Part shown: positions 12,161-24,569 of the stretch, in pieces | Numbering within the stretch: the stretch's first letter is position 1 | How the letters are laid out: each line of letters opens with the position of its first letter | The notes under the pieces: generated by a model | Databases searched by the model: none | What the model was told of the DNA's origin: nothing | Seen by the model: the letters and a program-made list of their open reading frames with translations, nothing else | Assembly (NCBI GenBank): GCA_949752735.1 | Contig: OX457037.1 | Span: 35,980,371-36,044,370 of the forward strand | Direction of reading: 5' to 3' | Origin: Lumbricus terrestris | Lineage: Eukaryota; Annelida; Clitellata; Crassiclitellata; Lumbricidae | DNA: 64,000 nt | Position numbers and translations under genes: made by a program

Positions 12161-13588
12161 AACGTAATGGATACTCTTGATGCCTAACTTCTGAATATCA
12201 TCTATGAATCGTCTAACTCCTACATTCCTTCATCTTTTAATGCCTTGCTAAAATCTGCCGGTGATGTCTGGAATAGCAAAATGTATAATGTGGACAGTGG
12301 ACACTCAGGACATCCCCTTAAGAATTATTTTAAATAGTTAAGACACTTTTTCTTATTTGTAGCACATTTTCTTATTAGAACATTTTTATATTACCAGTTG
12401 CTGTTCCTTTCATTTGTACTTGGGCAACCCTGACAGCAGGACAGTATACTCTTAAAGGTTTCTCCCTTTGCTTTTTTTAGTTCAAATATTCACTGAGTCT
12501 GATAAGAGGATGCCCTGTTGTTGTAATCTTACACTGTTATTGTTATGTGAAGCAATAAAAAGTATACAATATAAAGTATTGTAGTTTTCGTGTAGCTGAA
12601 GGCATTGATTCAATAGTTGTCAAGCTTCGCTTGCAATAACTCAAATGTCGATATTGTCACAGTGGGGAATATTGTCACGCTGTGTGACAATGCAACCCGA
12701 AATAAAAATAGGGAATGAAATATAGCTGGAATCGCATGGTCAGTTTGGCAACGGACGACCACCGCCATCAGTGACGTCTCTTTTGTCACTCGTCATATTC
12801 CACCGATTTTCAAATATGGATGTGTCAGTGTGTGTGTGTGTGAAAGTGTGCTGCATTGATTGCATACACCGCAAAGAATAGAGCTGTAGGCATTGCATTG
12901 TTCGCTCAATAAAACGGGCTACTTGCAATTTATCTCTCGTCATGAAATGTATATTAAGGCGTGTGCTGCAAGCCTGCAAACGCGCGACTCGGCTCTGCGT
13001 TGTTGCGCACGTGTGAAAATATTCTAAATTGAAAACTCGATTGTTTTCGCTGCGAAGAATTGTAAATTTATCGTCACTCGTTGCTGTTGACTCGCCAGAG
13101 ATCCTCCGCCAGAAACACGTTGTCACTGACAACGACCCAATTAAAGAATAAATCGATGATGGATTGCAGAGTCCCGTTCACGGATCAAAGGAAGCTGGAC
13201 CAACCGCATGGATGGTTGTCCGTAGCGAACGCGGACTGGAGAAGAAGAAGGAGGAGGAGATGGAGGAGAGGAGGAGGAGGAGGAGATGGAGGCAGGCGAT
13301 GATGTAGATGCTGCACGATTAACTCCTGCTTCTCAGCAGATGGGGGAAGCGGCTGAAATTAGCGTTCGCTGGCTGTGAAAGTCATCAGTGTAGTACTGGT
13401 GACAATCACGTGGTTTATGATGATTGCACAAGTTTAATTAGACTGTCTTCCTTCTTTCGCTTTTGTGGACTCTCAGCGGACATTTTCCTCGTGTTTATTA
13501 TTTTCTGACTTGGGTATTTTTTTAAAGGGCCTTTACTTTGATAGGAGTGGGCTGCGATCGTAATTTTTGGGCAAAAAATTGGAACAGC
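12161..13588. other. Non-coding interval with purine tract
   Basis: No gene is supported. A GGA-rich purine tract lies at about 13239-13302, and the Arg/Gly-rich frame over it is compositional. Confidence 0.45.
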
Positions 13589-13857
13589 CAAGGCCGTAGC
13601 TAGGAGTGTGTTTTGGGTGTTTGAACACCTCCGAAATGGAAAATGTAAAAAATAAAAGAATGCATTTACTAGCACATAGTGTAGAAACCATGAAATAAAA
13701 CCATGAAAATGAAAAGAAGTAGAAATGAAATGAAAAATGTAAAAAAATCGAATGAATTGGTGACATTTCGGCCCCGGATGACTAAGAAAAAGTCGTCAGT
13801 TTTTCGGACGGGAAACTGAAGAAACACCCCCGAAATCAAATCCTGGCTATGGCATTG
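13589..13857 (+). mobile_element. hAT-type MITE, family C, copy 1
   Basis: A 269-bp element starting CAAGGCCGTAGCTAGG and ending CCTGGCTATGGCATTG. It is flanked by GGAACAGC (13581-13588) and GGAGCAGC (13858-13865), an 8-bp duplication with one mismatch. Near its left end is GTTTTGGGTGTTTGAACACC. The copy at 17827-18084 shares both ends. Confidence 0.85.
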
Positions 13858-13994
13858 GGAGCAGCTGAGTCTAACCCCCACCCAGAATGGAAGAATTCTC
13901 TGATCATTATATATGTGTATATATCTCATAGTAGAAATTCTCGTTAAGGCAAGTGATGGCACTGCTGTCTTCTGTTTAATAAGTTTTACTTTAG

Positions 13995-14200
13995 TGTTGC
14001 ACGGTAGTGTAGTGGGTATATTCGTTGCCTTGCAGCCGGAGGATTGCAGGTTCGTATCCACCTCATGCCGCATCGTAGGGACCTTTAGCAAGTCCTTTTT
14101 TCACTCGCAATTGTTCAGCACTTTGGTGTGAAAATTGGTTCAGTGTCTGCACTGTAGTCAGGAGTGCTTTTGAGTATAAATCTTGAAAGGCCCGCCGAGC
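13995..14200 (+). mobile_element. tRNA-derived SINE1, diverged copy
   Basis: An A-box-like GGTAGTGTAGTGG and a B-box-like GGTTCGTATCC are followed by the SINE1 body (TAGGGACC, CTCGCAATTG, CAGTGTC). It is older than the other copies and runs directly into a LINE fragment. Confidence 0.75.
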
Positions 14201-14208
14201 CCACACCG

Positions 14209-14890
14209 CTCTGTATTTCAAGGAATTTGGATTATTAAAGATCGATCAAATTAGGCACTTGCAAATAGGAGAGTTTATGTACCGTTACAACCATGGACTA
14301 AACCACTTGTATTTAACGATTTCTTTAACCTTACCTCTGATCGCCACTCTTATTCAACTAGAAAATTAACTGTTTATGACCTTCCCTACGCACATACTAA
14401 TACTCGTCGATTCTCTATACAATATACTGGCTCCCAATGTTGGAACTCTCTCCCTACACATCTTCATTCCCTACCTAACACAAGATTATTTAAGCATAAA
14501 CTTCGCCTTTATCTACTTAAAAACACTTCCTGATAAGTAATGGTTAAGGTTTCTGCTCAGTGGTTTCGCCAAGCCCTTAGTTAAGTATTTAGTTAAGTCA
14601 TTAGTTAAGAGTTGTTTTTCTCGTTATATACAGAAATGTCGATTGCTTAATATTTTTTCTCTCTCTCCCTCATCATTTTTTTTATCCCTACAATTGAATG
14701 TTCTGTCATGTTTTTCTTTTATATTTTACATGAATTATGGGTGGCCCTATTAGCGGGATTTTCCATCCCTTCTGGGTCTCCCCTTCTTCACCAAATTATG
14801 TTAATGTATTATTCAATGCCATAATTGTATCATGTTTGTTTGTTGTTTTGGTTGAGGAAAAAAAAGGCGCTATAACAAATGAACATACAT
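14209..14890 (+). pseudogene. LINE reverse-transcriptase C-terminus and 3' UTR
   Basis: This is a 5'-truncated non-LTR retrotransposon. At 14306-14533 the frame reads through SDRHSYSTRK, then SQCWNSLPTHLHSLP and RLFKHKLRLYLL, ending in TGA. This is the conserved tail of CR1/L2/RTE-type ORF2 proteins. Just upstream, in another frame, is KEFGLLKIDQ...LQIGEFMYRYNHG, the normal preceding segment, so at least one frameshift separates them. The 3' UTR ends near 14890 in GGCGCTATAACAAATG, which matches the 3' end of SINE1. Confidence 0.85.
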
Positions 14891-14924
14891 GTATGTATAT
14901 ATATTTATATTATAGAATATATAT

Positions 14925-15400
14925 TTCAATCAGTCGTTTATTGACTCAAAACAACAACAGAAACAGTGGTGGCCCCAGGATTTCAGTTTTTTTGGAGGGG
15001 GCTGAATTTTCTGAACAAACTTTCCGTTTTCAGCCGCCAAAATTTCTGATGACCTTTTTCTTTTTTTTAGGCATCGGGCAAAATCTCAAGAAAATTTTCC
15101 ATTTCTGCTGTCAAAATTTCTGACGACTTTTTTTGGGTCCAAATCTTGGACCCGCTACTGAACAGAAATCTCAGGTAAACTCAGAAATGAAACAGAAACA
15201 GAAAGTTCTCGATTAATCTGCAGATATTGTCAACAGAACAACCCTAAAAAATAAGAAAATCCGCTTGTGCTGAGCCGTCCCTCTTCGTTCATGCAGCTAG
15301 AGATGACTAAATTTCTTATGATCAATGTGATTATAAACATACATAAATCTAACTGACATTGTCTGGACTAAGTCATAGTCAGGAAACTGAAAAACAGCTG
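14925..15400 (-). mobile_element. LINE-like 3' end interrupted by a MITE
   Basis: A second copy of the repeat at 8995-9330, in the same orientation, split by the element at 14964-15160. Its sequence resumes after the insertion with AACAGAAATCTCAGGTAAAC. Confidence 0.65.
14964..15160 (+). mobile_element. hAT-type MITE, family D
   Basis: A 197-bp element. It begins CAGTGGTGGCCCCAGGATTT, and the reverse complement of its end reads CAGTAGCGGGTCCAAGATTT. The perfect 8-bp duplication AACAGAAA (14956-14963 and 15161-15168) is confirmed by the related uninterrupted repeat near 9030, which has a single AACAGAAA at the same point. Confidence 0.92.
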
Positions 15401-15755
15401 CAAAAGCAATTATTTTGGAAAAAATACGAAGTTGTAAACAAATTATACCATAATAATAATAGGATATATAATCCTGAGCGAACAACAATCGATCCAGCAT
15501 ATGTTATTGTATTGTTTGTGTTCAGTAAACAATAGATAGTTCTTCAATTTAGCTTTAAATTGAATCACGTGCATTATATTTTTTTAAATCGGGAGTAATA
15601 AAGTTGTAGATGAACCTGAGCACTTAATTGAAAACCATACGCAAAAAAGAGACTAAGAAGCAACTCAGATTCGGAAGTAACTCAAGATTATATTAATTTG
15701 GTATGCCTTAGACGCATTGCTTATGGCAAGTGGCAACCATGAGAGAGAGTGAAGC

Positions 15756-15756
<1 letters not shown>

Positions 15757-15808
<52 letters not shown>

Positions 15809-15823
15809 TAGACAGACAGACAC
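15757..15823. repeat. (ACAG)n microsatellite
   Basis: About 16 ACAG units with one variant. The repetitive Asp/Arg/Gln/Thr frame on the plus strand and the Ser/Leu/Cys frame on the minus strand follow from it. Confidence 0.95.
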
Positions 15824-16845
15824 AGGAGAGAGAGACGGAGAGACAGGGAAAGAGTGAGATGGAGGAAGGGAGGGAGGAGGGAGGGAGGTCTCCCAACACA
15901 ATTGGTAGATACCACTGAATGGGAATAGACACGGATCCCGGATATATAAGATCAACGGAGTAGGCATGCTCTGATTTTAGATGAACCGAAGCTGCACCGT
16001 ACAAGAGAATGGAACAATTTGATTTTGACAGAGGTGAAAATAAACTATAGGTGAATGGGTCTGATTCAGCGGGCGCAAATGAAATGCCAATGCCACTAAA
16101 ATCTGCCGCGTATTCTAATGAGTAGCTTTAGCACCGTGGCAGGAAATCAGTGATTGGAAAGAATGGACATATCTATCATACTTAATTGAACAGATCTTAA
16201 AACTACTGTAGTTTAGTTGGTATGGATAGGACGTTTTTCTTCATTAGAAAACCAACGGTCCATTGCATTATCTAAATGTAGAGATTTGCATAGTTTATTC
16301 TTGCGATTGAAACGAATTTCATGTTTCATTTACCTATTTAAGCAGTTAGTCATGTTCAGAGGGTATTTTGGGATGGTATTTTGTAGCCAGTTAAAAGTAT
16401 TCTAAACAATGTATGTTGGAATGCAACTTCTTTGCTCCACTGATGTTGCACTATCAATTAGTGATTACTACATGTAGTAACCATAAAATCCTACATACAT
16501 GATGATTATGATGATGATGATGATGATGATGATTATAAATTTTATTTCTTTCGTTCAATCTTTTGCTATATTGTTAAATAATAATAATAATAATAATAAT
16601 AATATCAATAATAAATTTAATGATAATTATAATAATGATTCTACTGGTTGCAGAAGGTTTTTTATCCTTTTGCATTTTGAAGCACTTTTTCATTGACCGA
16701 AGAGTATGATTATTGGCTTCAGAATGCCAAAGCACTTCGGATTATTTCTTAGAAGCTGAGGGACTATTTTTACTTTGGGCAATAATAACAATTATTATAT
16801 TTATTATTATTGTTGTTTTTATTCTGTTTTTATAGTTGTTTTGAT
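15824..16845. other. Non-coding with ATG and AAT microsatellites
   Basis: (ATG)n lies at about 16499-16533 and (AAT)n at about 16579-16615. No gene is supported. Confidence 0.5.
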
Positions 16846-16935
16846 ATTCTTTATTGAAGCAATCCGGTTGACAGACCGCAACTGGTTACAGTGTACAGTT
16901 ATGCAATTGAAACGATTCAGAAGAATGCAAATCAT
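16846..16935 (-). mobile_element. Repeat family 3 (3' end), copy 1
   Basis: Inverted relative to the copies at 42560-42778 and 50310-50516. It shares AACCRGTTGCGGTCTGTCAA and a TTGAAYAAAGAATAT-like end, suggesting the 3' end of a SINE or LINE. Confidence 0.65.
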
Positions 16936-17826
16936 GAAATGACATAGATCTTAACTGCTGACTGAATGGACAGCCTGCAGTAAATAGGCCTACAGCAAAC
17001 TTAATTCCGACTTCAAGTCGACTTCTGACATGATAATAAGGATTAGGCCTAAGAACGGCTACATGTTGTTATTGTTTTGCTGCTGCCTCTGCAGCTGTTA
17101 ACTGCTTATTGTTCATCAAGTGATCATTTGTAATAAAAGCAGATGTTTCTGTCTGTTGGTTCTTGCATCTATACATCCTTCCATCCTTCCATCCATCCAT
17201 CCACATTGCATTTGCATTACATTTACACAGTCTGTGTGCCAGTGACTTTGCATTGGCGCACAGTTCATTCATTATTCGGATATGAATTTTCATCCTACGA
17301 AATTTCAGGCAGTTGTCTGTAGTAAGTTTTTAACTAAAGATTGGTATTACCTGCTATGGAAACTCCACCTTTTTCTCTTAATCTCCACAGGTCTTTCACT
17401 CGAAACTGAAAGCATTGCTTTTCATAGATCCAACCCTGATTCGTCCATTTCCCCCAACCTCTCACACCATTTCAACTCTAAACGTCACACCATAGCTGTC
17501 TACATAGCTGTGTGGCAAGTCTTACATGTCTCACGCTTAGATGTTGCCTAGTCTTTACTGTATGTACTGCATTAGTACGGGGGTTGGTTGGTTAATATCC
17601 AGGGGTGTCTGTCATGGAATTATTGTCTGTGAGGTTATTTTTTCGGGGTTATTTTCCGGGGGGGTTTATTGTCTGGGGTTATTGCCCTGATACCCAGATG
17701 ATGGTGTGAGCAACACACTAACACTTCACTATTGTCCCTCGTTGGTTTACTTGGTGGTAGAGGTCGTCAGGTCGATCTGCGAAGGTCAGCCATTTGATGA
17801 ATTAAAATATAAAACTTTTGGAAAGA
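16936..17826. other. Non-coding interval
   Basis: The short frames at 17069-17551 show no domain. TAGGCCTA words occur near 16985 and 17044. Confidence 0.4.
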
Positions 17827-18084
17827 CAAGGCCGTAGCTAGGGGGTGTTTTGGGTGTTTGAACACCCCTGAAATGAAATAATGCTACTATGATATAATGC
17901 ATTTACTAACAAAATCACGATGTAAGGACCAAGGGGGTATCATTTCGAAGCTCTTATTTTTATGTGACATTTTACAACAGATTAAATCATCCTTTAAACT
18001 CCTTAATCTGTTGAATTGGTTGCTTGTCGGCTTGCTCAATGTTGAGTAAACACCTCCCGGAAAAAAGTCCTGGCTACGGCCTTG
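17827..18084 (+). mobile_element. hAT-type MITE, family C, copy 2
   Basis: A 258-bp element starting CAAGGCCGTAGCTAGG and ending CCTGGCTACGGCCTTG. It is flanked by TGGAAAGA (17819-17826) and GGGAAAGA (18085-18092), 7 of 8 bases identical. Its TIRs are better preserved than those of the copy at 13589. Confidence 0.88.
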
Positions 18085-19145
18085 GGGAAAGACATGGATG
18101 ACAACGCTGTCTCAGTGGAAGCTGTCGAGGCTTTTATGTGGAAATGATGGCGTATTAAGGGCGGCTATGCATTCCGGGTTAATTCGCAGTGATTTGAAAA
18201 ATACCAAATCTCTGTTTGTATTATAAGAAACAATCAGATTTGTTGCACTGTGGAACTGCACGCTGTGAAACAGATTACTCATCAAAGTGGACAGTTGTTC
18301 TGAACCAGCATATAGATCTTCTGAGCCACTTAAAAGCTTTGCTATGCTGTTATGCTCTGTAATCCTAGGCACATCCCCACCTTTCAGTAACATAGCCAGG
18401 TCAGTAGGTATGAGCACAAGCTGCGCAACTGTCCGTCTATACCTGTCCTGTCATCCCTTAATTAGATATGGACTCTTCCAGTGACATGAACATCAGTCGT
18501 GAGCTGCACAAGGCTATCTGAATGCTTAAAATCGCATAAAACTTGTGTAGATTACTTTCGAACACGAAATCGATGAGAATGGCTGTCAACACACAGCAGA
18601 ATCATTGAGTGAATTCCAACTTTGAGATGAACTTTAAGACCAATGATTGACTGCAAAACACGGCCACATCATGACTGCCGGACTTGTGCAGGAAATGTCA
18701 GATAGGCTTACATGTATGCTGGTATAAACTAATTAATGATGATTCGTGAAAATTGTGTATCTGCTGCTTTCTTTTCACACTCATCCACATTGTCCCCTTT
18801 GGGCGTATCCCATTATTGTGCAGGTCTGTAAATTTATGGCAGGACTGTAACTGCAAGGGGATGCATAAAAGTGAGGCACACTATTTTCAAATTGGAATAG
18901 GCTTGCTATCCATCAGATACTGTATGAATTCCGAAGAGAATTCAGTTCAATAATGTCCCTTGCGACACATCTGCCACGCAGTTGCATCACTGACGATGAA
19001 CTCATATTCAAAAACACTCAATAGGGGGAAGTTTAAAAACCCCTAGTACTGAACCATCGACTTCCTTTCAAAGGACTGGCTGGACTTATAGTGCTGCGAT
19101 ATATTTATACTAAGATGTCTGCCTTAACACTCGAAGAGTTTTTTA
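18085..19145. other. Non-coding interval left of the palindromic element
   Basis: No recognisable gene. A minus-strand frame at 18112-18417 (101 residues) has mixed composition but no domain I know. Confidence 0.4.
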
Positions 19146-19151
19146 GTGGTG
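19146..19151. other. Target-site duplication, left
   Basis: GTGGTG directly abuts the first base of the palindromic element and recurs at 32675-32680 directly after its last base. Confidence 0.75.
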
Positions 19152-19560
19152 AGTAGTAGGGTTTAGTGGTGGTTCTACTCCACCAATTAAAAACCCATTA
19201 AAAACCCATTAAAAAGCCATTAGTCACGCTCCAATGACGTCATCGGCCACGCCCCCTATTCATTGAAAGGTCATTAACTACTGGTGCAGCAATTAAAAAG
19301 TCATTAAGAAAGCAATTAGCTACTGGTGCAACAATTAAGAAGAGGTGATTAAGATCTCGCTAATGATATGCCCTCGGGTGATGGCTTTTCGACCAGGTGA
19401 TTAAGATCTCGTTAATGACGCAGGTGTTACGCCCTCGACCAGGTGCTTAAGATCTCGTTAATGACTTGCCCTCGGGTAATGGTTTTATTACGCACGATGG
19501 AGTGCGATAACAATCTGTAGGGCGCCGCAGCCCACACGATATAATTACTGAATGTCCAGG
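19152..19560 (+). promoter_or_regulatory. Terminal and subterminal repeats, left
   Basis: The outer ~400 bp are dense in iterated motifs. CATTAAAAACCC-like units repeat three times (19184-19222). CATTAACTACTGGTGCAGCA is followed by a near copy about 43 bp later. AGGTGATTAAGATCTCG with TAATGA occurs at 19342, 19395 and 19441, each followed by GCCCTCG. A small hairpin, GGTGG/CCACC, lies just inside the tip. Arrays like this often bind a transposase; that role is inferred. Confidence 0.6.
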
Positions 19561-20386
19561 CACCTGGCGCCGGTTATAATATATTATACATATTATATAA
19601 TATACACCTTGTATATACATATATAAATAATACATATATAAATAATATATATATATATTATATATATATTATATAATATGTTGTATATTATGTTATATAC
19701 TATGTACATATATTATTATATAATATTTATTTTTATATATATGTGTATTATATATATATGTATATACAAGGCGTATATTAAATAATATGTTATAATATAT
19801 TATATATATATATATATTATATATATATATATATATGTATATATATAAGATATATTATTATATAATATTTATATATATATGTGTATTATATATATGTATA
19901 CACAAGGTGTATATTATATAATATGCTATAATATATTATATACATATACTGTTATAAAATATATATATATATGTATTTTATATATATATGCATATATAAT
20001 ACATATATAATATATATATTATATTTAATATATTATATATATTAGATATATGTTATATATATTAGATATTAAATATTATATAACATATCATATATATATT
20101 ATGCACATATATTATTATATAATATTTATATATGTATATGTGTATTATATATGTATATGTATACACAAGGTGTATATTATATAATATGTTATAATATATT
20201 ATATACATATACTGTTATATAATATATGTATTATATATGCATATATAAGATATATTATACAATATGTTATAATATATTATAAAACATTATATATATATGA
20301 GATATATGTTATATATAATATATATATACATATTATTTATATGTATATACAAGGTGTATATTATATAATATGTTATAATATATTAT
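19560..20386. repeat. AT-rich tandem units, left arm
   Basis: TA-rich sequence with a recurring core, ACAAGGTGTATATTATATAA, at about 19767, 19902, 20165 and 20350, and the same core inverted near 19600. Each unit continues to TATACATATACTGTTA, which gives the empty target of the nested transposon. Confidence 0.85.
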
Positions 20387-20394
20387 ATACATAT

Positions 20395-22811
20395 TAGACT
20401 GGAGCTTATTTTTTTATTTGTGAAATATGATCTTCGTACCCCCTCAGTTTTTTCCTGTATATGAAATAAAAATTCTGGTAAAATATCAGCACAATTGAAC
20501 AATATTTAGGGGTAGCTCAATGATGGTGAAGTTTCTGATACTCCAGAGCTGTGGCAGCCTTTATATTTCGGATACTACCGAAACTGGCGTTTTATTTCTT
20601 AATTAATTCTGATGATAAATAAATAACCAAATCTTATTTGCTAAGTAAATTGAAACATTCTCCAATCATACACTCACTTAGATCACATTGTTTTGCTGAC
20701 AAGACACAATTTCCATGAAAAGGGCATCCGAAAGAGAAGAACAAATGGTTGCCAGGCGACGGCGAATGGAAGAAATTAAACAGTCAGCAGCTTCTACCGC
20801 TGAACTGATTTCATCGGGTTCTGTAGACAGCTCAAAAGAAGATGATGAAAAGATGGAAACAGAGGCCAATGCAAGTGAGGGGCTATTGGAGGTATCCCAT
20901 TTAAGACACCGAACAGAAAGAGGGGACGAAAAACTGTCGTTACTCCAGAACTCGCAGCAGCTCTCGATGGAACCAAAGTGTCAGAACGTAAGGCCGTTTT
21001 TGTAATAGCGGAAACTGCGAAAAGCTTGGGACAGAACATTGATGAACTTGCTTTAAACAGAGACTCAATTCGCCGACATAGAGTAGAACACCGAGCTCAG
21101 AGATCAGTAAATATAAAAACAGAGTTTCAGGGTAGCACTCCACTTGTTGTTCACTGTGACGGCAAGCTGATCCAGGGATCTTACTGGAAAAGAGAAAGTC
21201 GATCGCCTGCCAGTATTGGTTTCAGGGAAAGGACTTCTCAACTACTCACAGTTGCCAAACTTCCATCTGGAACAGGAGAGGCTCAGGCTGCTGCTGTCTT
21301 TGGAGCCATTGAAGACTGGGGCATAGCCGACAGCATTCGAGCTATGTGTTTTGATACGACCAGCTGGTCGGATCGCTGGTGCCTGTGTCCTCCTAGAGAA
21401 GAAGCTTGAGAAGGAGCTCCTGTCACTGGCTTGCAGGCATCACATTATGGAATTGATAATTGGTGCAGTGTTCAAAGTGTGCATAGGGCCCACCACATCT
21501 TCTCCGCAGGTTGCACTCTTCAAACGCTTCCAGGATTATTGGGGACTCATAGACACGGCCAATTATGAAACAGGAATTTCAGCTCATGACGTGGCAGCTC
21601 TAGTAGAAGACATAAAGCAAGACACCATCGATTATGCCAACAAGCAGCTGCAACAGAGTCATCCAAGAAATGATTATAAAGAATTCTTGGAATTTGCAAT
21701 TGTCTTTCTTGGTGCTGCTCCAGCCACAGGAGTGCGATTCATGTCACCCGGAGCAATGCACCATGCCCGATGGATGTCCAAAGTCATTTAAAGTCTCAAA
21801 ATCTGGATGTTCAATGCTCAATTCAAACTGACTCCTGCAGAAGAGAGAGGATTATGGGATGTATGTGTGTCCGCAGTGCGTATCTACCTGAAAGCTTGGA
21901 TCTCCGCACCGCAAGCATCACGTGCTCCTTACAATGACCTGCTGCTGCTGCTGAACTTACTGCTCGAATACTCATCAATCCATTCAGCCATCTCAAAGGC
22001 AACATCGCACAAGTTTTCGAATCACTTGTGGTACATGTCACAGGAACTGGTGAGCCTGGCTTTCTTCGACCGTCGAGTCAGTTCATCAACGAAGAGACTG
22101 ATGGTGAGTGCCATGCAAAATAGAGCAAGCCGAGATAAGGACCATTCCAAGCGAATCACAATTGCTCTGGATTCCTTCAAGAACAAGAACTTGGAAGATT
22201 TTGTCACAGCCCAGTCAATGACACTGATCCAAATGCTGGAACTTCCACACGGATTTCTCGCAGTTGATCCGGACTTGTGGGAAGACAGAGACGACTACAA
22301 GCAGGCTACAGAAACAGTGGAGTCTCTGAAAGTTGTCAATGACCATGCTGAACGTGGAGTGGCGCTCATTCAGGAGTACAGTGGATTATTAACCCGTGAT
22401 GAAACACAGCTGCAGTTCCTGCTGCAAGTTGTCGAGGACCGTCGTAAAATGTACCCCGATAGCAGGAAACAGACTCTGTCCGGGTTGCCATGAAAACAAG
22501 AAAACCATGAGTTTGCTGGACTTTGTGAGACTTATGCTATACAATCTGATGTACTCTGTCAAAGAATTTATGAGCAGTGTGTTTTTGTTCCAAAGTAAAT
22601 ATTGTGTTCAGTTTAAAATAAATACCCGACGTAGTTCGTAGAATTTTCGTCGTTTTCGTAATATCTTAGGGACTTGAGCTACCTCTAAACATACCAATTT
22701 ATTGCTCAAACTTTTTTCACAGTGTTTCTATATAATAAGGAACAGATTTGGGGGGTACGACTTTCAAATATTAAAATTTTAATTTTTTCTTATTTCTTAA
22801 GCTCCACTCTA
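20395..22811 (+). mobile_element. Nested 2.4-kb DNA transposon, left copy
   Basis: Ends are TAGACTGGAGCTTA and, reverse-complemented, TAGAGTGGAGCTTA. Imperfect inverted similarity continues about 150 bp inward through GTACCCCC and GGTAGCTCAA. The 8-bp duplication ATACATAT (20387-20394, 22812-22819) is supported by sister AT repeats, where ATACATATACTGTTATA is uninterrupted. It holds one transposase pseudogene on the plus strand. An 8-bp duplication fits hAT and several related superfamilies; I cannot assign one. Confidence 0.88.
20715..22493 (+). pseudogene. DDE-type transposase-like gene, broken, left copy
   Basis: About 590 codons in three segments. Segment 1 (20715-~20890) is charged. Segment 2 (~20879-21360) contains VVHCDGKL and MCFDTT, likely the first two catalytic Asp. 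Segment 3 (~21360-22493) contains LACRHHI, a CxxH motif seen in many eukaryotic DDE transposases, then NDHAERGVALIQ, whose Glu may be the third acidic residue. Breaks: a frameshift near 20880-20900, another near 21360, and a TAA stop at 21789-21791 in place of a sense codon. The family is widespread among uncharacterised invertebrate proteins. The arrangement is that of a self-mobilising gene that has died. Confidence 0.8.
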
Positions 22812-22819
22812 ATACATAT

Positions 22820-23235
22820 ACTGTTATATAATATATATATATATATATGTATATTATATATATGTATATATAAGGTGTATATTATATAATATGTATAATA
22901 TATTATAAAAAATTATTTGTTATATATATAATATATTAAATAATATATATATATAATATATGCATTATATATAAGATATATTATAATATATAATGACATA
23001 TTATATGACATATCATACATATTTATCATAAATATTGTATCATATATATATATATATTATATATCATTATACATTAAATATTATATATATACGTATTAAC
23101 GAAGACAAATATATATATATATAAAAAATTATATATATTCTATATATAATAATTATATTTCATACATACATTATTTATATATATATACAATACATATTAT
23201 ATATATTGTATATATGTATATATTATATGTGCATT
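22820..23235. repeat. AT-rich repeat right of nested transposon
   Basis: Continuation of the AT block interrupted by the nested element. It resumes with ACTGTTATATAATATATA and includes an AAGGTGTATATTATA core near 22872. Confidence 0.85.
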
Positions 23236-23299
23236 GCCAGCTCATTCCAATGAATCCTGCACTATGGGGCTTTAATAATTGCGGAAAAATCGAACTTTT

Positions 23300-24569
23300 T
23301 AACTTTCAAGCCTCAATTTTACCATTCCATACTTCTGTTCAACCCTCATACTCCCACCCTTCTTCCATTTTCATTCCATGATTCTTACATTATTGTGCAA
23401 TCTCAAACACTGAAACGCTAAGAATTGAGGAAATTTGTGTTATTGTAACTGTGATGGTTCAAACTTACCATTCCATGCTCTTAATTCTTACAAATTTCAA
23501 CATCTCATTCTCACAAGTTCTACAATTCCTTACCTGCTTACTTACTCACTCACAAAATTTCAACACTTCAACAACTTTACACATACACGTTCCTACTCTT
23601 ATTTCTCATTTCTTCACTCCTTCAGTTCTTAACACTTGCATCTTTCAACATCTCAACCATGCAAATTCTACAATTCCTTACCTGCTTACTTACTTACTCA
23701 CAAAATTTCTACACACTAAAGCTTTACACATATACAATTCTACTCTTATTTCTCAAATATTCAATCATTCAATACTTACTTCTTGCTTGTTTCAACATCT
23801 CAATCTCACAAGTTCTACAATTCCTCACATGATTACTTACTAACTCACAAAATTTCTACATGCCAAAGCTTTACACATGCGCAATCATACACATGTTTCT
23901 CATTTCTTCACTTCTTCAGTTCTTAATACTTACATCTTTCAACATCTCAACCATGCAAATTCTACAACTCCTTGCACACTTACTTACTTACTCACAAAAT
24001 TTTTACAAATCAATTGCTTTTCACTCGTACAAGGTTGCACGTATTTCTCATTTCTTCATTCCATCAGTTGTTAATACTTGCATCTTTCATCATTTCAACC
24101 ATACAAACTCTACAATTCCTCACCTGCCTACTTACTTACTCACCAAATTTCTACATGCCGAAGCTTTACACATGCGCAATCCTACACTTGTTTCTCATTT
24201 CTTCACTTCTTCAGTTCTTAATACTTACATCTTTCAACATCTCAACCATACAAATTCTACAATTCCTTGCACACTTACTTACTTACTCACAAAAGTTTTG
24301 CAAATCAATTGCTTTTCACTCGTACAAGCTTGCACGTATTTCTCATTTCTTCAAACCTTCATCTCTTAATTCTTACGCTTTTCAACATCTCAATCACAGC
24401 ATTCTACAATTTCTCAGTTACATACTTACTTACTCACATAATTCATGCATACCAGCAGCTTTACGCATGCACAATCCTACTCTTATTCTCAAAGCTTCAA
24501 TCCTTCAAATCTTACTTCTGTCATTTTCAACTTCTAAATCGCACAATTCTACAATTTCACACACACTTG

